In this document: positions 22,921-34,429 of the stretch, piece by piece
Layout of the letters: the number at the start of each line of letters is the position of its first letter
Position numbering within the stretch: position 1 is the first letter of the stretch
Assembly (NCBI GenBank): GCA_900642245.1
Contig: CAAAJI010000044.1
Coordinates: 30,999-94,998, forward strand
Direction of reading: 5' to 3'
Length of the DNA stretch: 64,000 nt
Source: Fragilaria radians
Lineage: Eukaryota > Bacillariophyta > Fragilariophyceae > Fragilariales > Fragilariaceae
Program-made: the position numbers and the translations under genes
The notes under the pieces: generated by a model
Told to the model about the DNA's origin: nothing
Databases searched by the model: none
The model's input: the letters and a program-made list of their open reading frames with translations, nothing else

Positions 22921-23441
22921 GAACAACTCTCCTATGTATGTGAGACACAAAATAACAGAGTCGGGCATACCAACCAATAACTTGAAGCGCTCATATTACT
23001 GGACTTGATCCCAATTCGGAATGTCGACTCAGAATTACATTTTTTAAAGTCAAATAAATATATCCTTTGTATTCAAAACAAATTGAACGGATACTCCCTG
23101 CTTACGTAGTTGACATTTGAGGCATTTGTTTTCGTCGCGCGTAGCCCCACTGTCTAAATCGTGTTTGGTGACGAGTCCGCAGTCGTGGTTTCGAGTCGTT
23201 ACTTACTCACAAACTTCAAATTTTCCAACGTCCACGAAGTAATTCCTATCATTTGTGTGTGTGTGTGTTTCAAAACACGCTCTCGGTAGAATGGACACGA
23301 CCAGTTATTCCGTATCGTGATCGTCGGATGCTGCTCGTTGGAGTTATCTTACTTCAATGAATGTAACGTGTCATAATTCTTTTGACAAGAAAAAGCGAAA
23401 CCTATCTTCCGACATTAAATATACAAATTGTGATAGAAGCG
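22921..23441. other. Intergenic spacer with a (TG)n microsatellite
   Basis: No gene supported. A short TG dinucleotide run lies at about 23253-23268. Confidence 0.5.
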
Positions 23442-24134
23442 ATGAAGTCTTGCAACATTTGTTCTCAGATTCAAATTGCATCTCAATCGATTGTGAGTCA
23501 AATCATGGCACTTCAGAGAAGTTGGATGAGAAATTATATTTGGAAATTCGAAAGGTTGTATCCATTGATCACAAAGGGCGGGATAACTATCGGCAAAACT
23601 CATGAAGAGACTTCTTTTATAGGATATGATGAAATTGATGTGTCAGGCTCTGAATTGAATTGTGAAATACTCTCTGACGACCTTTCTTCCAGCTATGGGA
23701 ATACAACCATGATGAATGCAATCATCTCCAACTCTTCTATATGTACTTCCTGTAAATCATGTCATGCTGATTCTATTTATTGTTGGGAGAATGAAAGTTG
23801 TCGCAGAAAGTGTTTATTGTTGAGTACTAAATGTGACTTGAGCATCAATAATCATTTTGATTACAGGTTTGACGAAACCCCATCCATCATGATTACATCT
23901 GGAGCTGGAAATCCACATCCCTTTTTGGGTTGGATATTGATTGCCTTGGGATTTTTTGTGGTGGAGTTGTGTCGTGCATTTTTTGGATACCGCGCATGGA
24001 AACGTGAAGAGAGGGCAATCACGGCTGATGAGGATGGTAAGCAACCACCCATGACATGTGTCCGTAGTTCGGTATCGTCGGATGATGGAATTCTCCCCAA
24101 TGAAGAAGAGATGGATTATGAAAAATCGGTATAG
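23442..24134 (+). CDS. Hypothetical single-pass membrane protein
   Basis: The open frame runs from a non-ATG codon at 23382; the first ATG is 23442, giving 230 aa. I do not recognise it. It contains a Cys-rich stretch (CTSCKSCHADSIYCWENESC) followed by a likely transmembrane helix (GWILIALGFFVVELCRAFFGY), a basic flank (RAWKREER) and an acidic, Ser-rich tail. That suggests an extracytosolic Cys-rich part and a cytosolic tail. No signal peptide is obvious at this start. An overlapping frame (23357-23605) begins with an ATG and could supply a 5' exon through an intron, but I found no splice pair that keeps the frame. Confidence 0.45.
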   Translation: MKSCNICSQIQIASQSIVSQIMALQRSWMRNYIWKFERLYPLITKGGITIGKTHEETSFIGYDEIDVSGSELNCEILSDDLSSSYGNTTMMNAIISNSSICTSCKSCHADSIYCWENESCRRKCLLLSTKCDLSINNHFDYRFDETPSIMITSGAGNPHPFLGWILIALGFFVVELCRAFFGYRAWKREERAITADEDGKQPPMTCVRSSVSSDDGILPNEEEMDYEKSV

Positions 24135-24505
24135 TGAAGAGAAGGGATATATTGCAAGCTCGTGGTTTTTGCATGTAACTAGTTTGTTTATGCATGGGAT
24201 TTGAGTCGTTGACTCTCTTTGAACAAGCGTGCGAAGGATGACATTCGACGAGTGTTGAATAGAGATCTAGTGTAGTCATAATTTTGATCCTAATTTAATG
24301 TCATGACATAGATGATGTATTATGATTACTGAAGAACGTATTTCATAATAGTTGATGTGTAAAAGGTTATATTATGATTACTGTCGAACGTTTTACCTTC
24401 AAGATTAGATGTAAGTGATGAAACTATTGAACAAGAAAGAATTAACATAAATAAATATGTACCATCTATTTTCCACATGAAGTCATAAATTTCTGGAAAG
24501 GTATT
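24135..24505. other. Convergent 3' spacer
   Basis: AT-rich spacer between convergent genes. A pair of similar segments (TTATGATTACTG(A/T)(A/C)GAACGT near 24320 and 24372) is visible; nothing else. Confidence 0.4.
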
Positions 24506-25758
24506 CTATTCGAAGTATCCATCCATGCTATAGAAATCCTCTTGAGGAACTGCTAATGATGTCAATTCATCCATTTCCAAGTCAAGGTAATTAATAGTCT
24601 CTTCCATACATCTATTGATGTGAGCACGGGCACGATCGAGGTCAGTTTTTCCTTCTTCTGACTCCCGCATCAATTTTAACACCAATTCAGGAGTAGGCCG
24701 TCCGAAGAAAACTTGATGACCTATCGGTACCCAAGCAAACGAAAAAAAGTCATTCACAAGAATAAGCTGTCCCTCAACGAATTGTGCATTGATAAAGCCC
24801 TCACCTGCAACTTGCCCCTTGCCAACATATCGTGACAAATATTTGGCTCCCCATTGGCGCGAGGCATTGTCACCGAGTACGACAGGCTCGAGAGCAACTT
24901 GACTTGAAGGCTTCAAGTCAACCGAAAAGGAAAGTTCACCTTTCGGTACATTTTGATGTCCAGTGACCTTATATGCTTGTAATACATCCCCAGTGTACGT
25001 GATATTGATTAGTTCATATCCGTGATCCCCATACCTAATCATTATTGATAAGAAAGAATGAAAACACATCATGGTTAGATTGTATGTAACAAAAAATTGA
25101 AATATTAGGAAAATCATGATACGTACTTTCCGACCCATAGGCCATCCAATTGATATTGTGGAAGCGATTGCCTAGCATGTTGTGCGTAGCCTCCAAATTG
25201 TTCGGCATCGTTCCATCGCCCCTGAGATTCAGCTTCTTCCTGACGCTCAGTCCAAAGCGCGTACATGTATTCGGCATCTCGTTGTTGAGCATCCAGGATA
25301 AAACGTTGTAGCGTTGATTTCATTTCATGTTCTATTTGAGCATCATGAAGTTCCGCTCGCCAGTCCATTACCTGCCTTCTTAATCGATGTAGATCATCAC
25401 CCATAGCATAGGATGTATTCTCAATGTTTCCCAATTCATCATGTTTATTCTTCTTATTATTGCCTCCATTGAATAATTGTGAAGGAAATGTTCTAGAGGA
25501 ATCACCACCCAACAAACGATTTTCATCAGAAGCATCCGGAGTATCGTCAGGAAAATCAGAATGATCACCGCGATATCTTGAGGAAGAAGAGGATACGGCC
25601 CATTGAAACGATGTACGAGTCCGTTTTAAAGACTGAAGTGTTCCAAATGACGGCGATGATTGCAGGAGGAATGCTGTGGATGATTTTGATGATAAGTAAG
25701 ATACCATAGTTACCGAGAACAAACTCATAAATGAACCGGTGCAGCGACGTTGATTCAT
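24506..25758 (-). CDS. Conserved plastid-type protein with F-box-associated-like C-terminal domain
   Basis: Two exons on the minus strand (25758-25127 and 25034-24506) with a 92-nt intron. The donor GTACGT and acceptor TTAG join as ...VGKYGDHGYEL..., giving 386 aa. ATG at 25758 is chosen because the upstream extension lacks an ATG. The N-terminus is hydrophobic and Ser-rich with a STAF motif, resembling a diatom plastid presequence (weak). A middle helical segment (QVMDWRAELHDAQIEHEMK…) is followed by a ~180-residue domain: LDGLWVGKYGDHGYELINITYTGD, KVTGHQNVPKGE and PIGHQVFFGRPTPELVLKLM. This resembles the C-terminal domain I know from plant F-box proteins such as At5g39450-like and many diatom predicted proteins. 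No F-box is visible. Function is unknown. Confidence 0.7.
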
Positions 25759-26133
25759 TGTGCAGAATATAATGCAATGTGGATCAATAAGAAACGAAAT
25801 AAAATACAAATATCTGAGAGCTTCAGATGAAGAATATGCTCTGAGTTGTTATCTATGGATTGATCTTTGCTGACGAAGTGTGTTTATGATTACCTAAGGA
25901 TAATTTCCCCTATCCCTCGAAAAACTTAGTAGTACTGCTGTGAAGGAGCAACGAACGACATTCACAATCCAATTCGTTTTTCCTTAGTTATTTCTTCAAA
26001 TCCAATGGTTTGGAGCATCCGTTCGCAATTCACGACAGCAATTCATGATGTCATAATTTCAAGCCAGGGGGCATAGGCAAGAATGGAATGACGGATGTAT
26101 ACGATTTTACTGCCACGTACTCTCATGTGTACA
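25759..26133. other. Intergenic spacer
   Basis: No gene or repeat seen. Confidence 0.4.
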
Positions 26134-27134
26134 TGAAATCCAGATGACGAATGTCAAACAAAGTTCGGATGGATGGATAGTGGTACCGTGTAGTACGTAG
26201 ACAGTTCGGAGATAGAATTCAAAAAGTGCATATTCTCGGTTTCTATTTATCACGTAAAGTCGGAACAACGGCAGGCTGTTTCTTTAGGTTTAGTGTATAC
26301 TACCATATTTTTGTAAGTATCATCCTGGCTGAGGATGGCTAAAGTTGTACAGGAATTCATGGTACAGAAATGTAATCCAATTATTGAATGGAACCACTTT
26401 ACATCAAGTGCTAGAGTTTGAGACCAAATTGACCTTGCCAAATGGCATTGTTTAGAGTAAAGGCCTAGTTTTGTTTTTTCTATTTCACGAAATTTGATTC
26501 AAACATAGTACTATAATTATTTTTTCTCTTGATGAAATGTTGACATAGTTTCTTTGGAGCATGGAAAAATAAGGTATGGGTTGTCCATAATGATGTCCAG
26601 TGGAGAAAATGTCCACTGTACACACAAATACGAATAGAAGTCCAGAGTAGAAGGACAGCAACAAGTGACATTGTATTGTAATCACACTATGGTAGTCTCA
26701 CTTCTTATCAAGACGCAAAAACGTTATCATATCACCTCCAAGTCAGGATGATTTTTAATCAATATTCACCATGATGGACTCACTATGAGTATGATGTTTT
26801 GGACACGTATTCTATCATTATATTGGCAGGAAAAATTGAATCAGGATATTAGACAAAACAATCACTTAGAGTTCATCTGGCAAGCATTACATTTTCCTAA
26901 CTTTTATTCCATGTCCTCTCCTTTTGCGAGGGATTGGTATGTCAGTGATGAAGATACCTATTTCACTTCTTCACCAGTCCCTTGGATTATCCAGAAACAT
27001 AGTTTGCTTATGTTCTAAAGTACAGTATGTAATCAATGGTGGCAGTGGATGTTAACACTATTTCTTTTTGTAAGTTTTTATCCTCTTCCTGAACAATGTG
27101 TTTCTGATGATCAATGAGCTTTTAGTCATTGCGT
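26134..27134. repeat. Tandem duplication, copy A (~1.0 kb)
   Basis: Starts at TGAAATCCAGATGACG and ends at TTTTAGTCATTGCGT. It matches 27135-28562 in direct orientation over its whole length, with scattered substitutions and small indels. It carries a plus-strand open stretch at 26785-27018 (…RDWYVSDEDTYFT…WIIQKHS) that is also present, more open, in copy B. It lacks the ~430-bp segment found in copy B. Confidence 0.8.
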
Positions 27135-28562
27135 ACTCTGAAATCCAGATGACGAATGTCAAACAAAGGTCGGATGGATGGATAGTGGTACCGTGTCGTA
27201 CGTAGACAGTTCGGAGATAGATTTCAAAAAGTGCATATTCTCGGTTTCTATTTATCCTATACATTTGCATGAGTCGGAACAATGACAATTATCCTTTCGG
27301 TGTATCTTTACGTTTAGTGCATACTAGCAAAGTAATATATTTTTCTCCCATACTCCAACATTTTGACCAAAAAAGGGAGTAAGTTGCTCTATAATAAATT
27401 TACTTGCATCCATGGTGCTTAATGCAAAGTTACCTAAACATTTAGTTATTCCTTACTCAACGTCTGGTCATGCAAGAGGCAAATGAGAAAGCATAGCCTC
27501 AAAACGTAATATCTTCAAATAATTTACAGTGAAATTAGACTTGAAAAGAATAGATTGAGGCAAAAATGAAGAAAATTTTTGACGTCAATTGTATTCGACG
27601 TAGTTACTAACATTCTCATTCTAGTGAAATGTCTCTCGTTTTCATACTAACAGAGCTCAGTATATATATAGGGATTGAGCAAGCCACTAAATTGAGATAC
27701 CGATTAGACTAACATTAAGAGCATTTATTTTGGTTTGCTTGAATTTGGGGATGTATAATCATCCTGGCGGAGAATATCTAAAGTTTTACAGACTTCATGG
27801 TGCAAAAATGTAACCCGATTTTTAAATGGAACCACTTTGCATCAAGTGCTAGAGTTTGAGACCAAATTGACCTTGCCAAATGGCATTGTTTAAAGTGAAG
27901 TCCTGGTTTTGTTTTCTCCATTTCACGAAATCTGATTCAGATACATCAATGAAATTATTTCTTCTCCTGATGAAATATTGACATAGTTTCTTTGGAGCAT
28001 AGAAAAATAAGGCGTGGGTTGTCCATGATGATGTCCAGTGGAGGAAAAATCCAATGTATACACAAATACGAATAGAAGCCCAGACTAGAGGACAGCAACA
28101 AGTGACATTGTATTTTAATCACACTATGGTAATTTCACTTCTTATCAAGACGCAAAAGGTTATCAAATCACCTCCAAGTCAGGATGATTTTTTATCAATA
28201 TTCAACATGATGGACTCACAATGAGAATAATGTTTTGGACACGTATCCTATCATTATCATGGCAGGGAAAATTGAATCAGGATATTAAACAAAGCAATCA
28301 TTAAGAGTTAGAAGTTCATCTGGCAAGCATAGCATTTTCCTTTATTCTATTTCCTCTCCTATTGCGAGAGATTGGTATGTCAGTGATGAAGATACCTATT
28401 TCACTCCTGCACCAGTCTGTTGGATTATCCAGAAACATAGTTTTGATTATGTTCTAACGTACATTATGCAATCAATGGTGGCAGTGGATGAAAAAGCTAT
28501 TTCTTTTTATCCTCTTCCTGAACAATGTGTCTCTGATTATCAATGCGATTTTAGTCATTGCT
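27135..28562. repeat. Tandem duplication, copy B (~1.4 kb, with ~430-bp insertion)
   Basis: Second direct copy, abutting copy A. Between about 27335 and 27755 it has sequence absent from copy A, consistent with an insertion here or a deletion there. Its right end (TTTTAGTCATTGC) overlaps the stop codon and last residues of the BRCT gene at 28551. The duplicated unit is therefore the 3' flank of that gene. Confidence 0.8.
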
Positions 28563-30979
28563 TTCTTTCTGATTGTCACTTCCTTCAACATTGGAAATCA
28601 CGGCTAGGGTGAAAAAAGAAATGGGTGCAACAGCGCTGGACGATATGCTTTCAACAAGCCATGATTCCTTGACAATGGCAAAGATTATTGTCCCAACTGT
28701 TGTTGCTTTTGTGGATTGCTTCTTTTCATTCTCCACATTGTCTTGAGTTTCTCCCTTATCATCTTCTGTCCAAAAGTCAATATGGAAAGCGTTACCATCA
28801 TCTTGTGCAAGCATTGGGAATACATCTAATACATCATAAATAGAATCCTCTGTACAAGAATCGGGAACAAGGACTATCAAGGGCTTTGAGGCTGTGGTAT
28901 GGTCGAAGATTGAGTCATGAAATAGCTCATCTCGTTGCAATACATGACATGTGGCACCTGCCAAAGAACACAGTAATTCTGCCTCATCGGATGAAAGTAA
29001 AGAAACAGGCTCGTTGTGTGTAGCAGTCACTGAATTAGTTTTGAGGTCCCATACATTTGCTGGAATCAAGACCTTAATTCCCTCCAATAGATTATTACAA
29101 TAGCCTATCTTCTCCTCTTTCTGTTGTCGACATCGTCTTTGTCGCGCGCTCCAGCATGGTCCATGATTGTTTGCGCTTGTCCACCAATCAGTGTTTGTTT
29201 GAAGCCAAGTGGAATATTCATCGTCGTCATGAAGAGAATGATGCTGATGGCAATTCTTGATGCGCTGTTCTAATTGAGAATCACCCCAAAGCATGTGCTC
29301 ATCATCATTTTGATCTTGAATCCACAATGTGTCTACAATTATAAGTCCTAATGCCATAGCCTTGAGATATTCCAAGGTACGAGAGCAAACACGGCGTTGG
29401 TGAGAGGTAGGTGAATGATGCGACGTTACTTTTGAATTTTCGCCAACTTGTGAGCGTGTCATGAAATGACTTGGATAAACGGCAAATTCCATGGAAGATT
29501 CTAGTATTCTTTGACTTTGTTCAGGTCGATGATAACAAATGCGATTCACAAAACGTATATTAGGATTGGCATTACGAAAAAGATCAATTTGATCCGTTGG
29601 AATGCTCTCCACAGCAACAATGATAGTGGGCGTCGGTTCTGTCAGATTTGGAGGTATTTTCGATAGATCATTCTGGATAAGCTCGGAAGAGGATTGTAGC
29701 GTGAAGTTTGACGAGAAGCCGCAATTTGTGGAGGCTGTTGTTGGCGTTTGAATAGTTTGTAGCTGCCGCATAAACTCAAAGGTTCCAGGTAAAGAGGAAT
29801 AGGGGAGAGTATCGGAATCCACGCATGAGTCATTATCTTCGAGCAACAGGCTAGTGCAAGCCATAAAATTGGTATCACACTCGGATTCAAGAGAAGTTTG
29901 GCGAATATCTTTCGTGGAAGAAGACCGATCTAATGATGTTTGTTCTTGCGTTTGATCTGAATGAGTTGCTGGTTCTTGTTGTTGCTGCTGTTGCTGCAAC
30001 GACTGTCCAGATGAGTTGGAAACATTATTGCAGGTCCATAAGGATGAAAGTCGACGTTCGAGATCGCATGTAGATGGTAGATTCCGAATAGAGAAAGACG
30101 TCTCAGAATTCGAATACATCTGCGTTTGTGAGCTCACACCATGGAGGTAATTGGTTATTGTAGGATCCGATGGAACTTTGATTGTTGTTGATGTATTTAT
30201 ATATGAAAAAAAGAATTCATGGAACATTCATGATTCCATGAGCATAAGTATATTCCAAGGAACGCATGTGAAATGTATATGTGAAAAATATGAGAACAAA
30301 ATCAGTAACACAAGGATTTTGACCGCAGAGACATGGTTCACCTACCTTGATGTTCCTCAAGACTTTCATCATCATCATTCGAATCTTCATCAGATGAAAT
30401 TTTTTTCACTTGATTGGGTGTCGATTGATCCGAAATATGTTCTAACAACTGCCGTAGGGATGATATCAATACCTTCGGAGAAAATTGATATTCCATCCCG
30501 TTTCGAAGTAACACATCCTGGATGGAAATTTCGTTTGAATCATGAGGGTTTGGAGAGTCATTTGATGTTGTTTCTGTTGTTGTTTTTAGATCAGCTCGTT
30601 GTTGAAACGAATATGTCGTTCTCCCTTCTTTTTGTTGACAGGTTCGACAAAGTCGACGACAAGGAAGAAAATAATCATCCGATGATAAATTGTCTTTTTT
30701 CAATGAAGCATAAAATTTTTCATAGTTATCATCTGTATTAGCATAACATGAGAAAGACGATGATGGGCATGTTTCCAAATGTAAATCCTGGATGTTTGTC
30801 ATCTGTGTGAATAATAATTCTTGACAGGAGTCACAGGAAAAGGACTGTCGCAATGCATCTACGGCATGAACTAGGCGTTGTAAGTCAATAGATTTGGCAT
30901 CGAATTTGTATGTGTCCTTTGTAAGCGGAGACAAACATGATGAGGACGTGAACGCTTCGACAACATCATCCTTCTTCAT
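28551..30979 (-). CDS. RING-like and BRCT-domain protein (BRCA1/BARD1-like layout)
   Basis: Two exons (30979-30346 and 30175-28551) with a 170-nt intron; the join …EEHQ|VPSDPT… gives 752 aa. The ATG at 30979 is used because the upstream extension begins with a non-ATG codon. The N-terminus has a helix-like stretch and a Cys cluster (VHAVDALRQSFSCDSCQELL … FLPCRRLCRTCQQK) reminiscent of the BRCA1-type RING, but the central His/Cys pairs are irregular. A low-complexity Ser/Gln region with a poly-Gln run follows. The C-terminal half contains at least one BRCT-like repeat (RTLEYLKAMALGLIIVDTLWIQ, the conserved W in the last helix) and a probable second (LLEGIKVLIP … LLCSLAGATCHVL). BRCT proteins read phospho-signals in DNA damage response. 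Assignment to BRCA1/BARD1 orthology is only a suggestion. Confidence 0.7.
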
Positions 30980-32138
30980 GATTTGTTTAATATCAGAGCG
31001 AGGAGAGAAATACCGGATGATACAGTAACAATCATTTACCAGCTTAAAGGAACTACCGGTAGTCCACAATTTCGATTATTCTAGTCCAGCACAGTAGCAC
31101 AGTAACTAACAATCGTCACTACTTCACCAAGATGTTGCTAGCATGAAAATATGATAAATGCATTCAGAAAGTAGTTGCAAATTTGCTCTTCAACTTATAA
31201 AATGGATAGAAGTCCAATCCTTGTAACTTTGTTAACAGACATTCAAGGTATGATTAGTTAGATGTGTGTACTCTCCAATGATGGATATTTGGTTTACTGA
31301 AAATTCTTTCAATAGCCTCGCTGTTACTTTACACCCCACAAACCTGGTGAGGGAATAAAGCACGCACAAACATGTATTACACAATGATTGCAGAAGCATT
31401 CGTAATTCAGCCAAATACCAACAAAATCAAATCCTAATCAAAAGACAGTAATATCGATTCATATTCCCCATTGTTATCTTCTACCATCTCTTCATCTTGC
31501 AAATTTTGTAGCAATTCATCTATAGTCATCTGACGCTTGGCACATTCAACTTACATACAGCATGTATTGTATGTATATTCCATCATCAAGCCTATTAGTC
31601 ATGTCAATCCTGTGATTCTAAAGGGCTAGGAATGTCATCTCAAACCTATAAATCATGTTTATCCTGTGATTCTAAAGTGCTGTTTTCATCTCAAATTTCT
31701 ATATAGATAATATCCAAATTCTTAGTTGATAGATTCTGAATTCTGAAAATTCTTAGGAAGCTTTCAGTCTACCTTTTTGGTCATCGCCACCACTTCCTTT
31801 CCAAATTGTCCTTTCCTTTCTTACGTTTCAATTTACATTCACGTCTGAGTCCTTTGTGAGTAAGTGGCTCTAAAGAGTATCAAAATTTGAATGTTCCAAG
31901 TTAAGCGATATATTTGAATTTTGGGGCCAAAGAAGAGAGATTTAGAAAGTAAGCTTGTCTGCTAGTGTATCGATGGTCAATCCCGTTAGAAAAGGGCAAC
32001 AAAATTCTTCGAAAATGCTAGTACAAGATTCGTGCACCTAATTTCCGACTCAACGCATTCTCTCACAATTTTTATGGAAATGCCAACAAGAATGATTAGT
32101 ACCGTACAACGAGCATCCCTTCGTTATAATTCCGAAAT
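30980..32138. other. Divergent intergenic region with a 2-unit tandem repeat
   Basis: No gene supported. A ~54-bp direct repeat occupies 31591-31644 and 31645-31697 (each CCTAT..A..CATGT…TCCTGTGATTCTAAAG…CATCTCAAA). Confidence 0.5.
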
Positions 32139-34147
32139 ATGTTTCCATCACTAACATCACCAATAATAATTCTATTGTTTTCTTTATTATTCCCCTCAAC
32201 GATAATGGCTTGCAACTTAAAATGTTTCCATGGTGCCTCCTGTGTGGCGGGGATGGCTAGTTTTAACCTTCATCCGACGAAATCGAATGGAAAAGCTTTG
32301 GATATGCACATTGAAACGTCGCGCAACGGATATCACTGTAGCTGTCCGCCTGGATACACTGGACTTCTTTGTGGGATCAAGTACATTGATTGCGAAGATT
32401 CTAATCACATGTGCTACAATGGGGGGAAATGCATTTTGGGTTTAAAAGATTTGTATGGGAATGATCAACTTTATTGTGATTGCTCGGAGGCCCTTGACAA
32501 GAATGGGGTATCATACGTAGGTAAATACTGTGAGATTCCTCAATCCCAAACTTGCGATGAAAACGGGGAGGTTTTCTGTGTCAACGGTGGTTGGTGCAAG
32601 GAGGATTACGAAAAGTATCCTCGTCGTCCATGTCACTGTGGGACGGAGCACGAGGGACCTCATTGTGAGTTCGAAAAAGGAATGGTTCCAGATTGTACTC
32701 TTAAGTGCCATAACAAAGGCATTTGTCGAAGAGGGATGAAGAAGGACTCCTCATCGGATGGCAAGATTGACTACGACTTCTGGAAAGCCCATTCGAATTA
32801 TCAATATTGTGAATGTCCTGAGGGTTATCATGGACTTCAGTGCGAAATTCATAGCACTAAATGTGGATCGCATGATTGCTTCAACGGAGGAGACTGTGTG
32901 ACAATCACCACAGGTACTAGACATGAGCACTATTGTGATTGTACGAAAGCTCACGCCAACAATGTAGCTTATGGTGGTCAATTTTGTCAGTATGAAGCGG
33001 ACGATCTTTGTGAATCTCACAAAAAAATTAATGGTCAGCAATTCTGCTTAAACAATGGAGAGTGTCGTCAAAATGGGTCTGAGATTGAGTGTAAATGCCC
33101 AGAAGGATTCCATGGTCCAACCTGTGAATTTGAGGATTCCCCAACTCCAAACCTTTATGAAAACTGTACTTTACAGTGTGAAAATGATGGAAAATGTCAA
33201 AACGGAGCAAAAGATAATTCAATATTGAATCAATTTGGAAGTGAGTTATCAGCATACAATGTGGCATACGACCATAATTTCGAACATTGTGTTTGTCCCG
33301 AGGGATTCATGGGATTAAAGTGTGAAACAAAGGTAGACATATGTGGTAACGGACAACATGTTTGTCTTCATGGCTCTAAGTGCGTCGCAGATGGTGACGA
33401 CTTCTCCTGCGATTGTGATGTTGCTTCTACTTCCACCGTAGCCTTGGCTGGTGAATATTGTCAACATCTCTCTACGAGTATTTGTTCGACTGATGAAGTC
33501 AGCAGCATGTCAAATCAGTTAACCTTCGCGTTTTGTGTTAACAATGGACAGTGCGTTGACATTGTAGGAGAAGATAATCTTGAGTAAGTCTGAATGACAT
33601 ATACGGCAAAATGTTTTGACTTGATAAGTTGATTGACCTAACTCTTTCTCTTTATCATAGACATCCAGGATGCAGGTGTCCCGCAGGATACGACGGACCT
33701 CATTGCGAATTTGTAAAGAAGGAAAGTGAGATGGAAACGGTTGACGACAGCGGGGAAAGTGAAGGTGGTGAAGCTACAGACCTCCCTCGAGAATATATTG
33801 CGGAAGATAATCAACCAAAGACTGATACTACACTCAAAATAGAAGAATCCAAAGGAGGCATTTCCGCTGGAGGTGCATTTGGAATTATTGCTGTTATAGT
33901 TATTGTGATGATATCCCTTTTATTATTCCTTCGTGGAAGGTACCGACAATATAAAGACCGCCAAAAGAGTCAAGCCGTGGCGGAAACCGAAGAAGAAATG
34001 TCTCAATTCGTCATGCCTCCACCAAATACATCTACAAAACGATATCGTGACTTCTTAGGAACTATAGATGTGCCAGAAATGGAAGATCCAATACGACCAT
34101 CCAGTTCGTATCATGAGAATGTTTTTTCCAATGTAGAGATACTGTGA
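32139..34147 (+). CDS. EGF-repeat single-pass membrane protein (paralog 1)
   Basis: Two exons (32139-33583, 33661-34147) with a 77-nt intron; the join …DNLE|HPGCRCP… gives 643 aa. A signal peptide (residues ~1-24, …FPSTIMA) leads into a long ectodomain of Cys-rich EGF-like modules. Recurring motifs are CHCG..HEGPHCEFE, CxCPEGFHGPTCEFE, CVCPEGFMGLKCE and NGGxC. An acidic juxtamembrane stretch, one transmembrane helix (GAFGIIAVIVIVMISLLLFL) and a ~70-residue cytosolic tail follow. EGF arrays in stramenopiles occur in adhesion and recognition proteins; the role here is unknown. A paralog lies tail-to-tail 282 bp away. Confidence 0.85.
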
Positions 34148-34429
34148 AGTTAGATGAAGAACTGTAAATTTCCCTAAACGTAGTGCTTGACTATTTAGTC
34201 ATAAATGAGGTAGTCTCGTTTGCAAAGTTGATGCAGAATCGCATTAATTCCTTGATGTATGATCACCCTTTTTCATCGTTGTAGAAGTTAGCTTAACAGA
34301 AACAACAAATCCATAATATTCCCAAAATTGATTTTGACTTTTATAGGTCAAATGAAGCATCGAGTTATAAGAAGTAAATTACTAAAATGTTTCAAACTGC
34401 TACATTATATCAGGATTTCTCAACTGAAC
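34148..34429. other. Convergent 3' spacer between EGF paralogs
   Basis: 282-bp AT-rich spacer between the stop codons of the two convergent EGF genes; presumably holds both poly(A) sites. Nothing else seen. Confidence 0.5.

Noticed and set aside
23150..23215. tRNA-like B-box (GGTTTCGAGTC) near 23190
   Set aside because: The surrounding sequence does not fold into acceptor, D and T stems.
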